In this document: piece by piece, positions 11,039-22,230 of the stretch | Layout of the letters: each line of letters opens with the position of its first letter | Position numbering within the stretch: position 1 is the stretch's first letter | Assembly: GCA_963920525.1 (NCBI GenBank) | Contig: OY986435.1 | Location: 302,720,908-302,784,907, forward strand | Source: Dichetophora obliterata | Lineage: Eukaryota; Arthropoda; Insecta; Diptera; Sciomyzidae | Length of the DNA: 64,000 nt | Direction of reading: 5' to 3' | Notes under the pieces: model-generated | What the model was told of the DNA's origin: nothing | What the model saw: the letters and a program-made list of their open reading frames with translations, nothing else | Databases searched by the model: none | Made by a program: the position numbers and the translations under genes

Positions 11039-11840
11039 AATCAGATATTACTTTTCTTATAACCATGCATGTGGCTAACTGTGCGCTGGATCTTATTACT
11101 GCATTTGCTCACTTATTTATAGAGTATCAACTACATTAACATCATTGGCAGCACAGTGATGAGTTAAGGAATAAAATGATTTTCCATAAAATCATTTTCA
11201 CTTTCAATGCTTAAGCATAAAAATAAACATATCTTAATATGTTTATAGGTATGCAAGTGGCACAGCTAAGTATGATGAACTTTTGCAAATATGCACGACT
11301 TGTGCTAAAAGTGATTCATGTGGCACAATAGACACTGTTGACGTGTGGCTCTATGGAATACATTTTTTTTTTTTAATGTTTAACAAATAATGACATAAAC
11401 TTTTATCGTTGCTGACTAAACCATCAAGTGAGTGTAATTGCTTGTGGTTCGTATGGGTGGTGGGTTGTGTTCGATAACCAATGAAGTTGAAAATTAATGT
11501 TCTACTTGCTTCTATGGGATGCAAAGGACTTAAGACAAATCAACAAAAATAAACTACTGTTAGATTGAAAGTTTTTGAGTTGTGCCATTTGCAGCGATGT
11601 ATATATTTTTGCTAGACAGTTCTGAAACTGCCCGTCAGTCGGTTCTGAAATATATTTTCTCACAAATTTTCTTTTCAGATAGCGGTGCATTGAAGGAGAT
11701 TAGTTTGAAAATGTTGTGGCTCAGCCAATATTTCGATGAAAATCCACGCCTTGTTGAACATCGATTTCTAATTTTCAGAAATGGATGGCAATACAGTAAT
11801 GTACCTATTTCGAATATTTAACTGTTTGACCATAGTAAAA
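11039..11840. other. Unassigned stretch
   Basis: A perfect short stem, AAAATGATTTTCCATAAAATCATTTT-like (11172-11200), is visible. The plus-strand open frame at 11582-11821 (79 codons) matches no family I recognise and may be chance. Confidence 0.35.
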
Positions 11841-11857
11841 ATTAAAACTTTTTTAGG

Positions 11858-12310
11858 TAAGGCCAAACAGCGGCTGTACAAGACCTAATTTTAAATATTT
11901 TTCTCGGCCGGACGAGGATCGTACAAGGGTCGTTTGCAGGACTGTTTGGCCAAAAAGCAGTCGTACAGCGGCCGTACATTGGCCGAGCAGTCAATATTCC
12001 ACAATAAAAATGAGCAGATTTTTTTAAATAGCTTAAAAAAAAAATTATTTTGCGCCACACACAAGTGGCGATACTATTACCATCAGCATTACCGAGTAAG
12101 GCTTGCTTTTGTTGTTACGCATACGTTTGCTGTTGACTAAGAGCTTTGAAAAATTTGGTGGCATACAACGGGCGTTCAGCGGTCGTACAGCGACTGTATA
12201 ACTTAATTTAGGCCTTTTACAGCCGTTGTTTGACCCAACTTTCGGCCGCTGGGCTTTTTGGATTATTTTTAGGTCATCTTCGATCTTTGTATGGCCATGT
12301 GGCCCATGAT
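11858..12310. repeat. GC-rich island with repeated GGCCGTACA-like motif
   Basis: Variants of GCGGCCGTACA recur on both strands: GCGGCTGTACAAG (11869), GGATCGTACAAGGGTCG (11916), CAGTCGTACAGCGGCCGTAC (11959), GCGGTCGTACAGCGACTGTA (12178), CGGCCGCTGG (12241). The base composition contrasts sharply with the AT-rich surroundings. It ends where the LINE at 12341 begins. The origin is unknown. Confidence 0.6.
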
Positions 12311-12340
12311 TGACCCCTGTTCGCCCGTTCATATTTTTAC

Positions 12341-13790
12341 TCGGTGAACTGGTTTCAAACCCCTTTGAATCTGGTTTTCGAGCTGGACATAGTTGCTCCT
12401 CAGCTGTTGTTAAAGTTATTGACGATATAAGACCTGAATACGATACGAAAGAGTTCTATGACTATACTCTGTCTGCTAGACTTCTCTAAAGCTTTCGATA
12501 GAGTAAGTCATCAGTATTTGTGTCATAAGCTTAAGACGTTATTTGGTTTCTGTAATAGTGCTGTCAATCTAATTTCCAGTGATTTGTGTAATAGGTCTCA
12601 AAAATTTAAAGTTGGTTTATTGTCCTCTCAGTACAAGCTAGTATTAAATGGTGTTCCACAAGGCTCCATACTTGGTCCTCTGTTATTTTCAATATTTATA
12701 AATGATATTTTTAATGTTTGCAAACATGCATCTATTCATGCATAAGCTGATGATGTTCAGCTTTATTTTTCACGACGAACAGGGTATCTTGACGAACTCT
12801 GTTGTAGAATGAATGAAGATCTCAACAGCATCAATGAGTGGGCCAGTAACAATGGTCTGCAATTAAATGCATCAAAGGCATATGTCCTGCCTATTTGTAA
12901 GCACAACAGCTGTATAAAGGATATCCCTGATTTGTTTATTGGAATAAAGAAGCTAGCTGTTGTGACAAAAATTGTAAATATTGGCTTTTACATAAATTCT
13001 TCTTTGTCCTGTGTTGATCATGTGAACAATGTAGTGAAAAAAAGTTTATTATGTATACGTAATTTGAGAATGTCTGCTAGCGTAACTCCTGTAAATATAA
13101 AACGTAAGTTGGTGATACAATTAATTTTACCATTGATAACATACTCTGAAACAGTGTACAGTAAGCTCAACTCATCTTCCCAATTAAAATTTCAAATAGC
13201 TTTTAATTATGCCACACGTTATGTTTATGGTTTACGAAGATATGAACAGCTATCTAGCTTTAGAAATTCAATACTTGGTTGCGACATAACATCATACATA
13301 AAAGCAAGAAACTGTATATACCTGCACAAACTTATTCATGAAAAATCGCCTCGTTACCTTTATGGAAAATTACGGTTTTGTATGTCTAGAAGAAGTTATG
13401 TTCTTATTATACTCAGGCATAATTCTTTAAACACCTCTTACTTGTTTTTCATTAACGCCATTAGACTCTGGAATGCACTATCTAGATGGTTTAGAGAAAT
13501 AACTATTAGAGGTACTTTTAGTTAATCTATCTTAACTTTCTTCTCTACTCCATAGTATCTGCAATTTGCTTAAACTATTTCAAAGGTTATTTTTATTTCT
13601 TTTCTCTTTTTTTTTCTTTTCTTTTCTTCTTTATTAATGTATTTATTATTTTTTTTTTTGTTATAATATATGATTATTATAATAATATTTTAATCAAAAG
13701 TATTGTTAAATGTCTGTAATTAAATCTTAAGCCCGGTTGTTATAATGTTAATCTAATTTAATCTAATACAATTCTTATTTAACTAAACTT
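12341..13790 (+). mobile_element. 5'-truncated LINE (Jockey/CR1-like)
   Basis: The coding region (12345-13525) is followed by a T/C-rich 3' untranslated region (13545-13660) and a tail with TAATCTAATT repeats (about 13750-13770). The 5' part, including the endonuclease and the start of RT, is missing. The same family has a shorter copy at 7090-7650. The abrupt switch at 12341 from the GC-rich island marks the truncated 5' boundary. Confidence 0.8.
12345..13525 (+). pseudogene. LINE ORF2 reverse transcriptase, truncated and broken
   Basis: The frame at 12359 gives PFESGFRAGHSCSSAVV (RT motif around F-RxGHS). A frameshift near 12458 leads to CLLDFSKAFDRVSH (catalytic palm Asp in the DFSKAFD block) and NGVPQGSILGPLLFSIFIND (RT block with QG). 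A stop follows at 12743 exactly where the YADD block begins: the codons after it read as ADDVQLYF. The frame resumes at 12809 and runs 238 codons to the C-terminal FINAIRLWNAL motif. It encodes part of an RNA-dependent DNA polymerase for target-primed retrotransposition. The missing 5' half, frameshift and stop make it dead. Confidence 0.9.
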
Positions 13791-14165
13791 AATGATTTTT
13801 TTACTATAAAAGAACATAGTTCTAAGTGTACTGACGTAAACTTTTAATTTTATAAATAAAAATAAATAAAAAATAAACTGCGGTTGGTATCTATCAGAGA
13901 AGTCAATAGCGAGGGAAACGTATTTTGAAACACCGGGACCCCGAACGATATAAGCCAGTTTGAATCCTGAGTTCAAAATACTATTTTACTTTATACAAAT
14001 ATTCTCAAACTCCAACCTTTCGTATTCGATCGAATAAGTTATAAACTACTTTATCTTCCACTTTAAAAAATTTTTAGAATATCGATTGTGAAAAATGTGA
14101 TTAGTTTGAGCAAAAAATCAGAAAACATTTACTTAATTTTAGGGTTCGATCTGGTTAGACAGGCC
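13791..14165. other. AT-rich stretch, no gene seen
   Basis: No recognisable frame, repeat partner or terminal repeat was found here. Confidence 0.4.
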
Positions 14166-14199
14166 GAAAAAAAGGAAATTTATACATAAATGTTATTAA

Positions 14200-15345
14200 A
14201 AAAAGTAAAATATATAGGTCCACTCAGGGAAATATGTGTTAAAATTAAAAGAATTTGTTTTTTAAATAGAGCTTAAAACAATTTCCTTTAAATTAAACAC
14301 AAATATTTGTTAAATTTAATGTAAAACAAAAATTTTTGTGTTCAAAGCAATATTTTTATATATTTACTTTTACATTAAACATTTAAATATTAAAAACAAT
14401 TATTTAGAAAAAATTTAAAACAAAAACTTTAGTATTAAAAATACATATTTTAAAACAATAGTAAACCCGTGTGGCGTTAAAACGCCAAAATCCAACATAC
14501 CTAGATTTTATTTTAAGCTATTAAATAAATTTTTCACTGATCAAAATTGAAGTGAAATTAATTTTGGCCTTTTGGCAATGTACGCGGTATTGCACACGCA
14601 ACGACGATATAATGTTAGCATATTTAATTTCATACCCAAATGTATTTTAAATATACAGCAGTAAGAATATTTCTTGATTTCCAGTTGAAAAATGCTTGAA
14701 CAAAAATGTTTCATTGCCAGTTTCTTATTTCTTATTAAATTTTTGTGTACATTTTTAAAAATTGAAAAATTTTCCGACTAACAGTTTAGAAATATTATTT
14801 CAACTGTAAGAAATCATTCCAATATCACTTTGATATTAAATATATCCATTCATAGTTTTAGCTGTGAAATTATAAAAGATTATTCGTCAGTATAACAGTT
14901 TCAAATCTATTAGCCGATAGGTGGTGCTAAATATCTCACATATTTTAAGGCATATGCCGAAAATAAGAAGATAAAAAGCAACATAACAACAATTATATGC
15001 AAACTTTAACTCGCTATGACTTAAAAAATATAATTTTTTAAGAAATAAAAAGTCCAGCTTGCACATCTACATGTCTAAACCTACCAAACCATACTAAATT
15101 TATTAAGATTGGACTTGTACTTAAAAATCCTTACGCCGGACAAAATTTGCGTTTGCGTTATATATACAAGATAGTTTTGAAATATTGTTCTTAAATAAAA
15201 AACAATTAAATTAAACCGCAATTTTTCAGTGCATTTTTTTAATGTTTTTGACGTCATATCTGTAATCAGTGACCCCTTGGACCCCTCGAATACAAAATGT
15301 TTACTCCATTTGATGAAGTTTGCGTTTTAGTTTCGATAACGTTTC
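14200..15345 (+). repeat. Dispersed repeat, copy 1 (partner 31428-31842)
   Basis: Positions 14215-14470 align with 31436-31690 (GGGAAATATGTGTTAAAATT, then ACTTTAGTATT). Positions 15225-15345 align with 31715-31842 (GACGTCAT, GACCCC, TTTACTCCATTTGATGAA). About 0.7 kb between the two blocks here (14480-15220) is absent from the other copy, so one copy carries an insertion or the other a deletion. The repeat type is unknown. Confidence 0.6.
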
Positions 15346-15489
15346 TTATAAGAGATTATTTAAAAAATACATAGGTATTCTTATATTAAATTAAAATAAA
15401 AAATTTATAAAAAATAAATTAACTTTAAAATGTTAATATAAAATTAATGTCAAATTAATTAAATAATCTTAAAGTAATTGATAAATACC

Positions 15490-15965
15490 GGTCAAGGTCA
15501 TAAATAATTGAACATCTGGTTTTGCCAATTGCCAGGTTTCAGTTTAAACACTACCTTCTAGCAAAGCAAAATTTGTTCTAATTGTATGGTGTATTTCGGC
15601 ATACTCGTCGAACTTCAATGAATAGCGAAAAAATAAGAATCAACTAGAACAAACAGCAACCCTGGTATAGTTAAAGCTTCGATCTAAAAATAACTATTGC
15701 TTTAATGTCATATGATTAAATGGCCGGTAAGAAAATTAAAAATCTTACGAATTTGTTCGAGAATTTGTTGAATCATATAAGACTTAAACAGTGGTTTCGT
15801 CACAGCTTAATCACTCAAGACTACTGAAGACTGAGGTTTAGCAGCATCCGAAACAGTTCTGTCTAATATGCTGTGTGATTGGCTCTATACAGAGTTGTTG
15901 TTGTTGTTGTTGTTGCCTTCTTCAAATCTACTTGATCTAAAAAGCTCACAAATAAAAAAATCATG
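15490..15965 (+). repeat. Partial copy of palindromic repeat (family at 54890-57560)
   Basis: This matches the right arm of the palindrome at 57200-57560. Shared blocks include CACAGCTTAATCACTCAA, GGCTCTATACAGAGTTG, then (GTT)n and GCCTTCTTCAAATCTACTTG with AAAAGCTCACAA. Only one arm is present. A short third fragment with the (GTT)/AAGCTCACAA end lies at 36840-36890. Confidence 0.65.
15894..15914. repeat. (GTT)n microsatellite
   Basis: Seven perfect trinucleotide units lie at the outer edge of the palindromic-repeat arm, at the same place as in the 57473-57514 copy. Confidence 0.9.
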
Positions 15966-16574
15966 TTAAAATAAATAAATAAACTTTCAACCAAAAACTT
16001 TTTAGACAGAAAGTTATTGCAAAAAGACACCTTGTTAAAACTGGATGAAATGCGACATGAGATGAAGTGCGATTTGTTGATAAGTTTCGTTTTTAACATG
16101 AAAGACAATGTTTGGAAACTGTCACATGAAGCAAACGACCATATGCGAGTGGACAAAATTAGGTAAAGAAAAAAAGGTCGTAATTTTGAAAAAGTAAATA
16201 TTTAGTTTCATGGTTTGGAGCTTTATTAATATAAATCTAAGAGGATTTTGCGATATCATTTCAGTTGCGCAGATCCTGCTTTTAACATGTTGCCTTGAAT
16301 ATTTAGGATCATAGTATGATTCGAATTATGATTGTTGCTAACATGTTCTTAAACATACAATATTTTCTTTGATCATGATAAAATAATTACAACAACCATA
16401 TTTAGAAAAGGAACTTTTTTGTAGGAACCAAAATATTATTGAAACAATCATTATTCTCTTATTGGGTCAAAAATAAATAATAGTCAAACATTTGTGTTTG
16501 CAGAAATAATACAATAATTTTAGTAAAAAAATTATTATTTCAGTAATCATGTCTCAACCATGTCTTTTCTCTGC

Positions 16575-18310
16575 GTGTAGAAGGAAGTAAATGAACACCT
16601 TTAGTTTTTTGACAGTTTTTTATTGATTCTTAAAATGTGGGAAAATATTTTTTTGTTGCGAAAAAGTGTAATGTGAAGTGTCAACACGCCGCACAGTGTT
16701 TTGATTTCATACATTCTTGTGCCAAAAATAGTAAACATTGACGGATTTTGATAAAGATTGGTGCAGAGTCGTTCTTTAGTCCTGTTAAGAAAATTCCAGT
16801 ACAACCCCTCTCTCCCCTACAAACTGAAACTAGGAAACAGGAAATATCGATATCTTTCAATGAAATATAAAACGATGTCGTCTTTTGGGCCTATGAACAC
16901 AGTTTTTAAACATAGTGTACATCGTCTCACTAAACCCCCTTCTCTTCCCTTCACTGTAAAACTTCCAAACATCAACAGATTCAAACATACAGATCAACAG
17001 AGATGTACATTCAGACTCAAATGACCACCATCCCCATCAAAATTTTGCACTCAGAATCAAATCTCCGCCTAAGAAGCTTCACTTAAAAAATAGAATAGCA
17101 AAGCAAAACAAAATAGAAAAAATGTGTTATCGCCTTGTCATTATTGCTACATCCACTGTTTTTAATTTAATTTTTTTTAGTTTTGGTTTTGCAAGATAAA
17201 TTTTAATATTATTTGTTTAAATGTCTGTTTAATTAACGTAGGTATATTTTTTTAATAAAAATTTAATTTCCGAAAAACCTACTTGCTTTACTTTATCATA
17301 GTCATAAAATTTTGGAACCATATTTAAGGTCACTGCTGAAATAATCATTTGGAGCGACGAGGAGCGCGCCACTTATTTTGAAATGATGCTATAATATATT
17401 TTTACTGAAGTTTTAGTTTGTCATGATTTTTTATGCGCAAATTTTTGCTTTTACAAAGCTTAACATATTACTAATGCAGTCAAGTTTATCTTTTATTTCA
17501 ATCCATGCAGATATCACTAATTATCATAGAACATGTCTCATAAAAAACAAAATTTCGTCATTATTTGCAAGCACTTGCAGCTGGGACATATTTTATACGA
17601 TAAGACATACTTTTAGCAAATTTAAGCAAAAAAATTAAGAATATACTTCGGCATACTTTTTTTCATTCTCTTTCAAACTTTAATAAGCACTTTTTTTTCT
17701 TGAACAACCATTGCTATTTTGAAAATATCCATAAAACGAAAGTTGTAACAAAAAAACCCAAATGATTTTCTTAGTTGCATTTGAATACAAGTTTTTTTAG
17801 AAAAAACTTAAAAAAGTTAGGTTTTTTTTTGGTAAACTATCAGTTTTTCTAGTAACCAAAAGAAAGAGAAAATATAAAAAACCTTTGGGCTTCTTCTTAG
17901 CTCAAGTGTTTTCTATCAGAAAAAAACTTGTTTGGGCTTTTTCGAAAATTGATTTTTTCCTATTTATGGCAAAAAGCAAACACTCTGCGTCGTCAAATGT
18001 CACGTTGAAATAAAGGTACCCAAACGGTTTACATCCCACAGCACGTTCATGTAATCTGATATATAAAAAATAAAATACTTTATAAATTATACTATACTTA
18101 CTGGAGCTTTACCTATAATATGAATAAATAGGTGAAAATAACAAAAATGGCGGACATTTGAATTTTGAGTAGCGGTTTTTTACAATTTTCGTTTTCTAAA
18201 GATCTCTAAAAAAAAATAAACCGGCCAATATTATCTACAATTTGGAATCATATAAATTTTATCTTCCTTAAAATAAAAAAAAACTTTATTTTTCAGTACG
18301 TTTGACATAA
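16575..18310 (+). repeat. Dispersed repeat split by an insertion
   Basis: 16575-16665 and 18007-18310 together match one continuous block at 36355-36735. Shared segments include AGAAGGAAGTAAATGAA, CCCACAGCACGTTCATGT, ATGGCGGACAT and GGCCAATATTATC. The piece between (16671-18006) is therefore an insertion in this copy. Confidence 0.65.
16671..18006. mobile_element. Inserted element with inverted termini, 1.3 kb
   Basis: The left end ATGTGAAGTGTCAACACGCC continues GCACAGTGTTT. The reverse complement of the right end reads ACGTGACATTTGACGACGCAG, then AGTGTTT. The imperfect inverted match is about 26 bp. The split of the host repeat independently supports the boundaries. No transposase was recognised inside, and the superfamily is unassigned. 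Confidence 0.5.
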
Positions 18311-18554
18311 CTCTTAACACATTTCCAAAATTTAGGCTGGAGCAACGCTAAATAAAGAATTTTATGACTACTTTTCTAAAGAATTTTTAGACGAAAATGG
18401 GCACCAATTGAGCACCAAAAATAACTGTTTAAAAATTATTTTTATTTTTTAGTAATTAATAAAACTACTAAAATGTAAGAAGGCGTAACAACAAAAAATT
18501 CAATATTGACTTTTTGATTGATTATGATGCAACTTATCAAAATACATGTTCCTG

Positions 18555-18665
18555 CAAAATTTTACAGTCCTACAACTAAAAACAACGTTTTTATTAACAA
18601 AATTCTAATAGCCCTCTAAAAAATTTAGAAAGTTTTTTGCTTCTCCTGTACAATCATAAAAAGTG
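18555..18665 (+). repeat. Copy of the 10826-10940 subterminal repeat
   Basis: It shares AACGTTTTTATT.ACAAA.TTCT..TAGCCC and the TTTTTTGCTTCTC block with the region just inside the hAT-type end at 11038. Confidence 0.5.
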
Positions 18666-18689
18666 TTGTTAAGCCTTTTTGCATATTAG

Positions 18690-18960
18690 GTGACCATATG
18701 GGTCAATATATCTGTGTCGAAAAGCAATAACAGTTTAAGTTTCGAGAGAAATCTTGCTTCAAAGTTTTCAATCGCCACATAAGTTATATAAAAGGATCTT
18801 TCGTTTTTGTGCCATAACTTTGGCTAAAGTCATGCTAAAAGCTCCAGATTTTGTTTATAGTGCTATTGCGTGGAATACAGCCACATCAATGCTTAAAGTC
18901 GGCTTAAGCGATTATTGCTTATTTTCAGTGTCCCCAGAGAAAAAGTTATGTATTTGAATT
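18690..18960 (+). mobile_element. MITE family M1, copy 1
   Basis: The interior reads GTTTTCAATCGCCA, then CATAACTTTGGCTA, GTCATGCTA and AGCTCCAGATTTTGT. It matches the reverse complement of 30341-30597 over its whole length. The terminal repeats here are eroded. A third fragment lies at 34150-34320. Confidence 0.6.
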
Positions 18961-19299
18961 AGTATTAAATATCTCACAACTTCGCAATATGTATGTATGT
19001 GTGGTGCCTTACCACCACATAAATCACAGACATAAATAACATACACAAATCTCATACATCTTTAAAAATATACTTTACTTTAATTTATAAAATAATTCGA
19101 TTATGTATTTTAAATTTTGTTAATTTTTTTTTTAATTATATAAAATGTTTTTAAAAATTTTCATTCCACAATATAATTCAAATGAAACAACATAATTTAT
19201 ATTTAAATTTAAATTGTTTCAACAAAATAATTCATACAAAATAAGTTAAAAAATAAAATCATTGTTACAAAAATAAAAAGTTTACACAAATATAAAAAA
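18961..19299. other. AT-rich stretch
   Basis: A GTATGTATGT run leads into the small stem TGTGGTGCCTTACCACCACA (18998-19019). The rest is low complexity. Confidence 0.4.
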
Positions 19300-19600
19300 G
19301 ACCACCCCCTAGGTTAGTGTGGGTGCCTCAAACAAGGCCAATGGGCCCATTGTGATAACAAGGGTTAATTTTTCCTATCTCTATTTAAGCCCATTTGACC
19401 CGTTTATTAAGCCTTGGATTCGGTAAACCTAAGTTTTCGAGAGTTCGTCAAGGTCATTGGAAAACCAGTTTCCTAAGTGGAGGAAGCGTTTTTAAGCAAG
19501 CGTTGGGCCGTTGCAAGGGAAATGTACTGTACATTCTTCCAGAGAGAATATATATATATGAGAGATGGCATCGAAACATTTCGCTTGTGTTAACAGAAAT

Positions 19601-21498
19601 CAGGGTTGCCAACTTTTGAAAAGCCCAGGCCAGGAGCTTTTTTTATTTAATAATTTTTTATGGTCTGCTTGCTGTTAATTAAAAAATTAATTTTTTCTTT
19701 GGTTTTTTCATACATAGTCATGTTTAACAATCATGTTTACAACAAAGTGACACAACACAACTTGCATTTTCCCGTGAACTCGTTTTTTTTTATCAGCAAC
19801 CAATCTTTGTAGTAGGCTTGTGCTTGTGCTTTCCAGAGACGGAACGGACATGGAACGATTCTTTTGAAGAAAGGAAAGTTCACGGAAACATGTCCGCAGA
19901 ACTATCTAGTTCCTTTGCTTATTTGAACTGTATAGACTATTTGGACTGTCTGCTTGTTGAACTACAAAGGGAATTTGAAGCATATCCGCGGAACTATCTA
20001 GTTCCTTTGTTTATTTGAACTGCAGAACTATTTGAAGCATTTGAATGAAGTGCTTGTTGAACTGCTGAGAAAATGTGTAAAGGTCCATGTAGATTTTCAA
20101 CACATCACTCTGACTAGTCTTAAATCAATTGAACAGAATTTTTTGCTTTTTATTTCAATATTTTTAACTTAAAGAAAAACATTTCTTTAGTTTATATAAA
20201 AAAAAGGAACTTCTATCATTTAGTAAATAATTTCATTTAGTAAATAAAGTTCACGAAGTAAATTTATAAAGTTGCTGAAAAGCGAGCAAAAATAATTTGC
20301 AAACAGTTCCTCATGAGCTCGAAACTCAGTTGCATCTTATAGTTCATCAGCTTTAAGCATATTCGCGGAACTATATAGTTCATCAGCTTTAAGCATGTTC
20401 GTGGAACTATATAGTTCCAGCAGTTCTATTTATAATATAGAAAGTAACAAAAGCATGTTCAATGTCATTTCGTGATTGTTTTGTTTCATAGGTTAAAAGC
20501 AAAAATAAACAGCAATGCTGAACAATGCACACAACTGGAATGACGATATATCATTTTTTATTTTATCTATTATTTCTTTCACTCTCTTTTACATGCATAT
20601 TTGGCTTACTTGTCGTCGCTCAAACAATTCGATTAAGTTATGTAAGTGCGAATGAGATGTAGCTCAATTAAAAAAATGTTATTGCAATCGGAACTGTTTG
20701 GACATGCTTAAATCGAACAGATGGAATGATTGTAACTATGTCCGAGAGTGAACATAGTTCCATGAACTATGCAGGTCCGGAACGACCCAACTCTACTTTG
20801 TAGCTTGGTATCGAGAGCCAATCGTTGTTAAAAGATGTTAAGTAATGTTTCCTCTTGCAACTAGATTCCATTATGCTGTTCTCTAAAATAGTTTTGTATC
20901 AGTTAATATACAAAACACAAATTATTGACCGAACTTACATAAATTGAACTGCAAACATTAATTAAAAATTCAGCCGCAGACAAGGTTAATTTATATTGTT
21001 GTGGCACTTGAGAGAAATGCGCTCTTTTTCCCGCCTTTGCTCGAACTGTCATTGCGCTTTTCTTTGTTCTAAGCATTCATTTTCTTCATTTCTTTTCATC
21101 CATTCTGACAGTTCGACCGAGTTTGCTCTCAAGTGCCAATACCTTATAAACGAGCCTTGGCCGCAGAACTCAAAAGAAAAAGAAAAGCAGAAACGAGTTC
21201 GTCAAGTTACCAAAAGAAAAGTTACGACTGGTTACGACGTTCCTTCAAAAACGAAGTTCAAGTAATAGAAAGAACGTCAAAGTTAAGTAAGCGTTCATTA
21301 AGACAAATGGTTCAAACATTCACTAAAAAAAGGGTTAATCAACACTAATAAATAAGTTAAACAAATTTTTTTGTAAGAAAAACTTGATTTAAATATAGAT
21401 TAGAGCGAAAGCCGGAGAAAATGTGCCAGGCCCGGAGCCCGGAGATCGGCCCTCAGGCCCGAAGTCTCCGGGCGAAAAGGTATGTGTTGGCAACCCTG
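19601..21498. mobile_element. hAT-like element, 1.9 kb, in left foldback arm
   Basis: Termini are CAGGGTTGCCAAC at both ends (inverted). ACAGAAAT is duplicated exactly at 19593-19600 and 21499-21506. The 8-bp TSD and CAGGG ends fit hAT. The right foldback arm shows the empty site with one ACAGAAAT. No hAT transposase was seen inside. The interior carries repeated GGAACTATATAGTTCC-like palindromes (about 19898, 19987, 20352, 20402) and CGGGCC/GGCCCGG runs near the right end. The small frames at 20996-21348 match no family I recognise. Confidence 0.85.
19890..20420. repeat. Repeated GAACTATxTAGTTC palindromes
   Basis: CAGAACTATCTAGTTCCTTT near 19901 and CGGAACTATCTAGTTCCTTT near 19988 are direct repeats about 87 bp apart, with TTATTTGAACTG after each. 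GGAACTATATAGTTC repeats again near 20367 and 20405. Such internal palindromes could be transposase-binding motifs of a nested element; this is inferred. Confidence 0.6.
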
Positions 21499-21532
21499 AC
21501 AGAAATCCAACGATCCGAATATTAGGCCCTAA

Positions 21533-22227
21533 TGCCCTGTTTAGGTAAAACGAAGCCTTCGTGACAAGCTTCGTTCGTTTTCCGACGTGATCGTCCTAAA
21601 TTGGGTCTTTGTAATTTTTTCTTGCGTCGTCGTCCAATATTACGTTGCTTACGTTTTTGAAATACTCCAACGTCAGTACTTGTCAAAAACATTATTGCCA
21701 GATTGTAAAAGTTCAGCATTTAGCGTAAAATTGACAAAAATCTTGAAAATTGTATACATATTACTAGCATTTTTTAATTGGTGGCAATACTTTTTGCATC
21801 AGCTGTTTTGGTAATTGAATTGTTGACTTCTGGTAGAAACGAAACTATTTTTTAATTGATTGTGATAGCTTCTGTTCTTAAATAGATTGAGTGCACTTCC
21901 TTGAGGAGGACCGTAGACGTTTACTTTAGCAGATGGCGTTCCATTTTTCATCTGCTTTTGCTCTACTAGCTCCAAATCTGTTAGTAGTTACTTCCATTCT
22001 CAGAACGATAATAATTTTGCTCTCGTCAAATTGTGACGTCTCGTTCGGGTTTTTTTGCTTACAAAGACCCAATTTTATACTGAGGTTACGTCTTCGTTCG
22101 TTACTGAGTCAGCTGTGTTCGTTTGTGTCTGACATTCTTCATACATGGATCCAAAACAGCTGATTGCCGCCTGTTGGACGATGCGTTCGTGAAATAGACG
22201 CATCGTTTGTTTTACCTAAAAAGGGCA
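21533..22227. mobile_element. PIF/Harbinger-like MITE, 695 bp, in left foldback arm
   Basis: Ends are TGCCCTGTTTAGGTAAAAC and, inverted, TGCCCTTTTTAGGTAAAAC. Both sides carry TAA (21530-21532 and 22228-22230). The right foldback arm has the uninterrupted site (AGGCCCAAACATTTTAC, one base different). The 3-bp TWA target duplication is diagnostic of PIF/Harbinger. Short subterminal CTTCG/CGAAG and GCGTC/GACGC inverted motifs continue inside. There is no transposase. Confidence 0.85.
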
Positions 22228-22230
22228 TAA

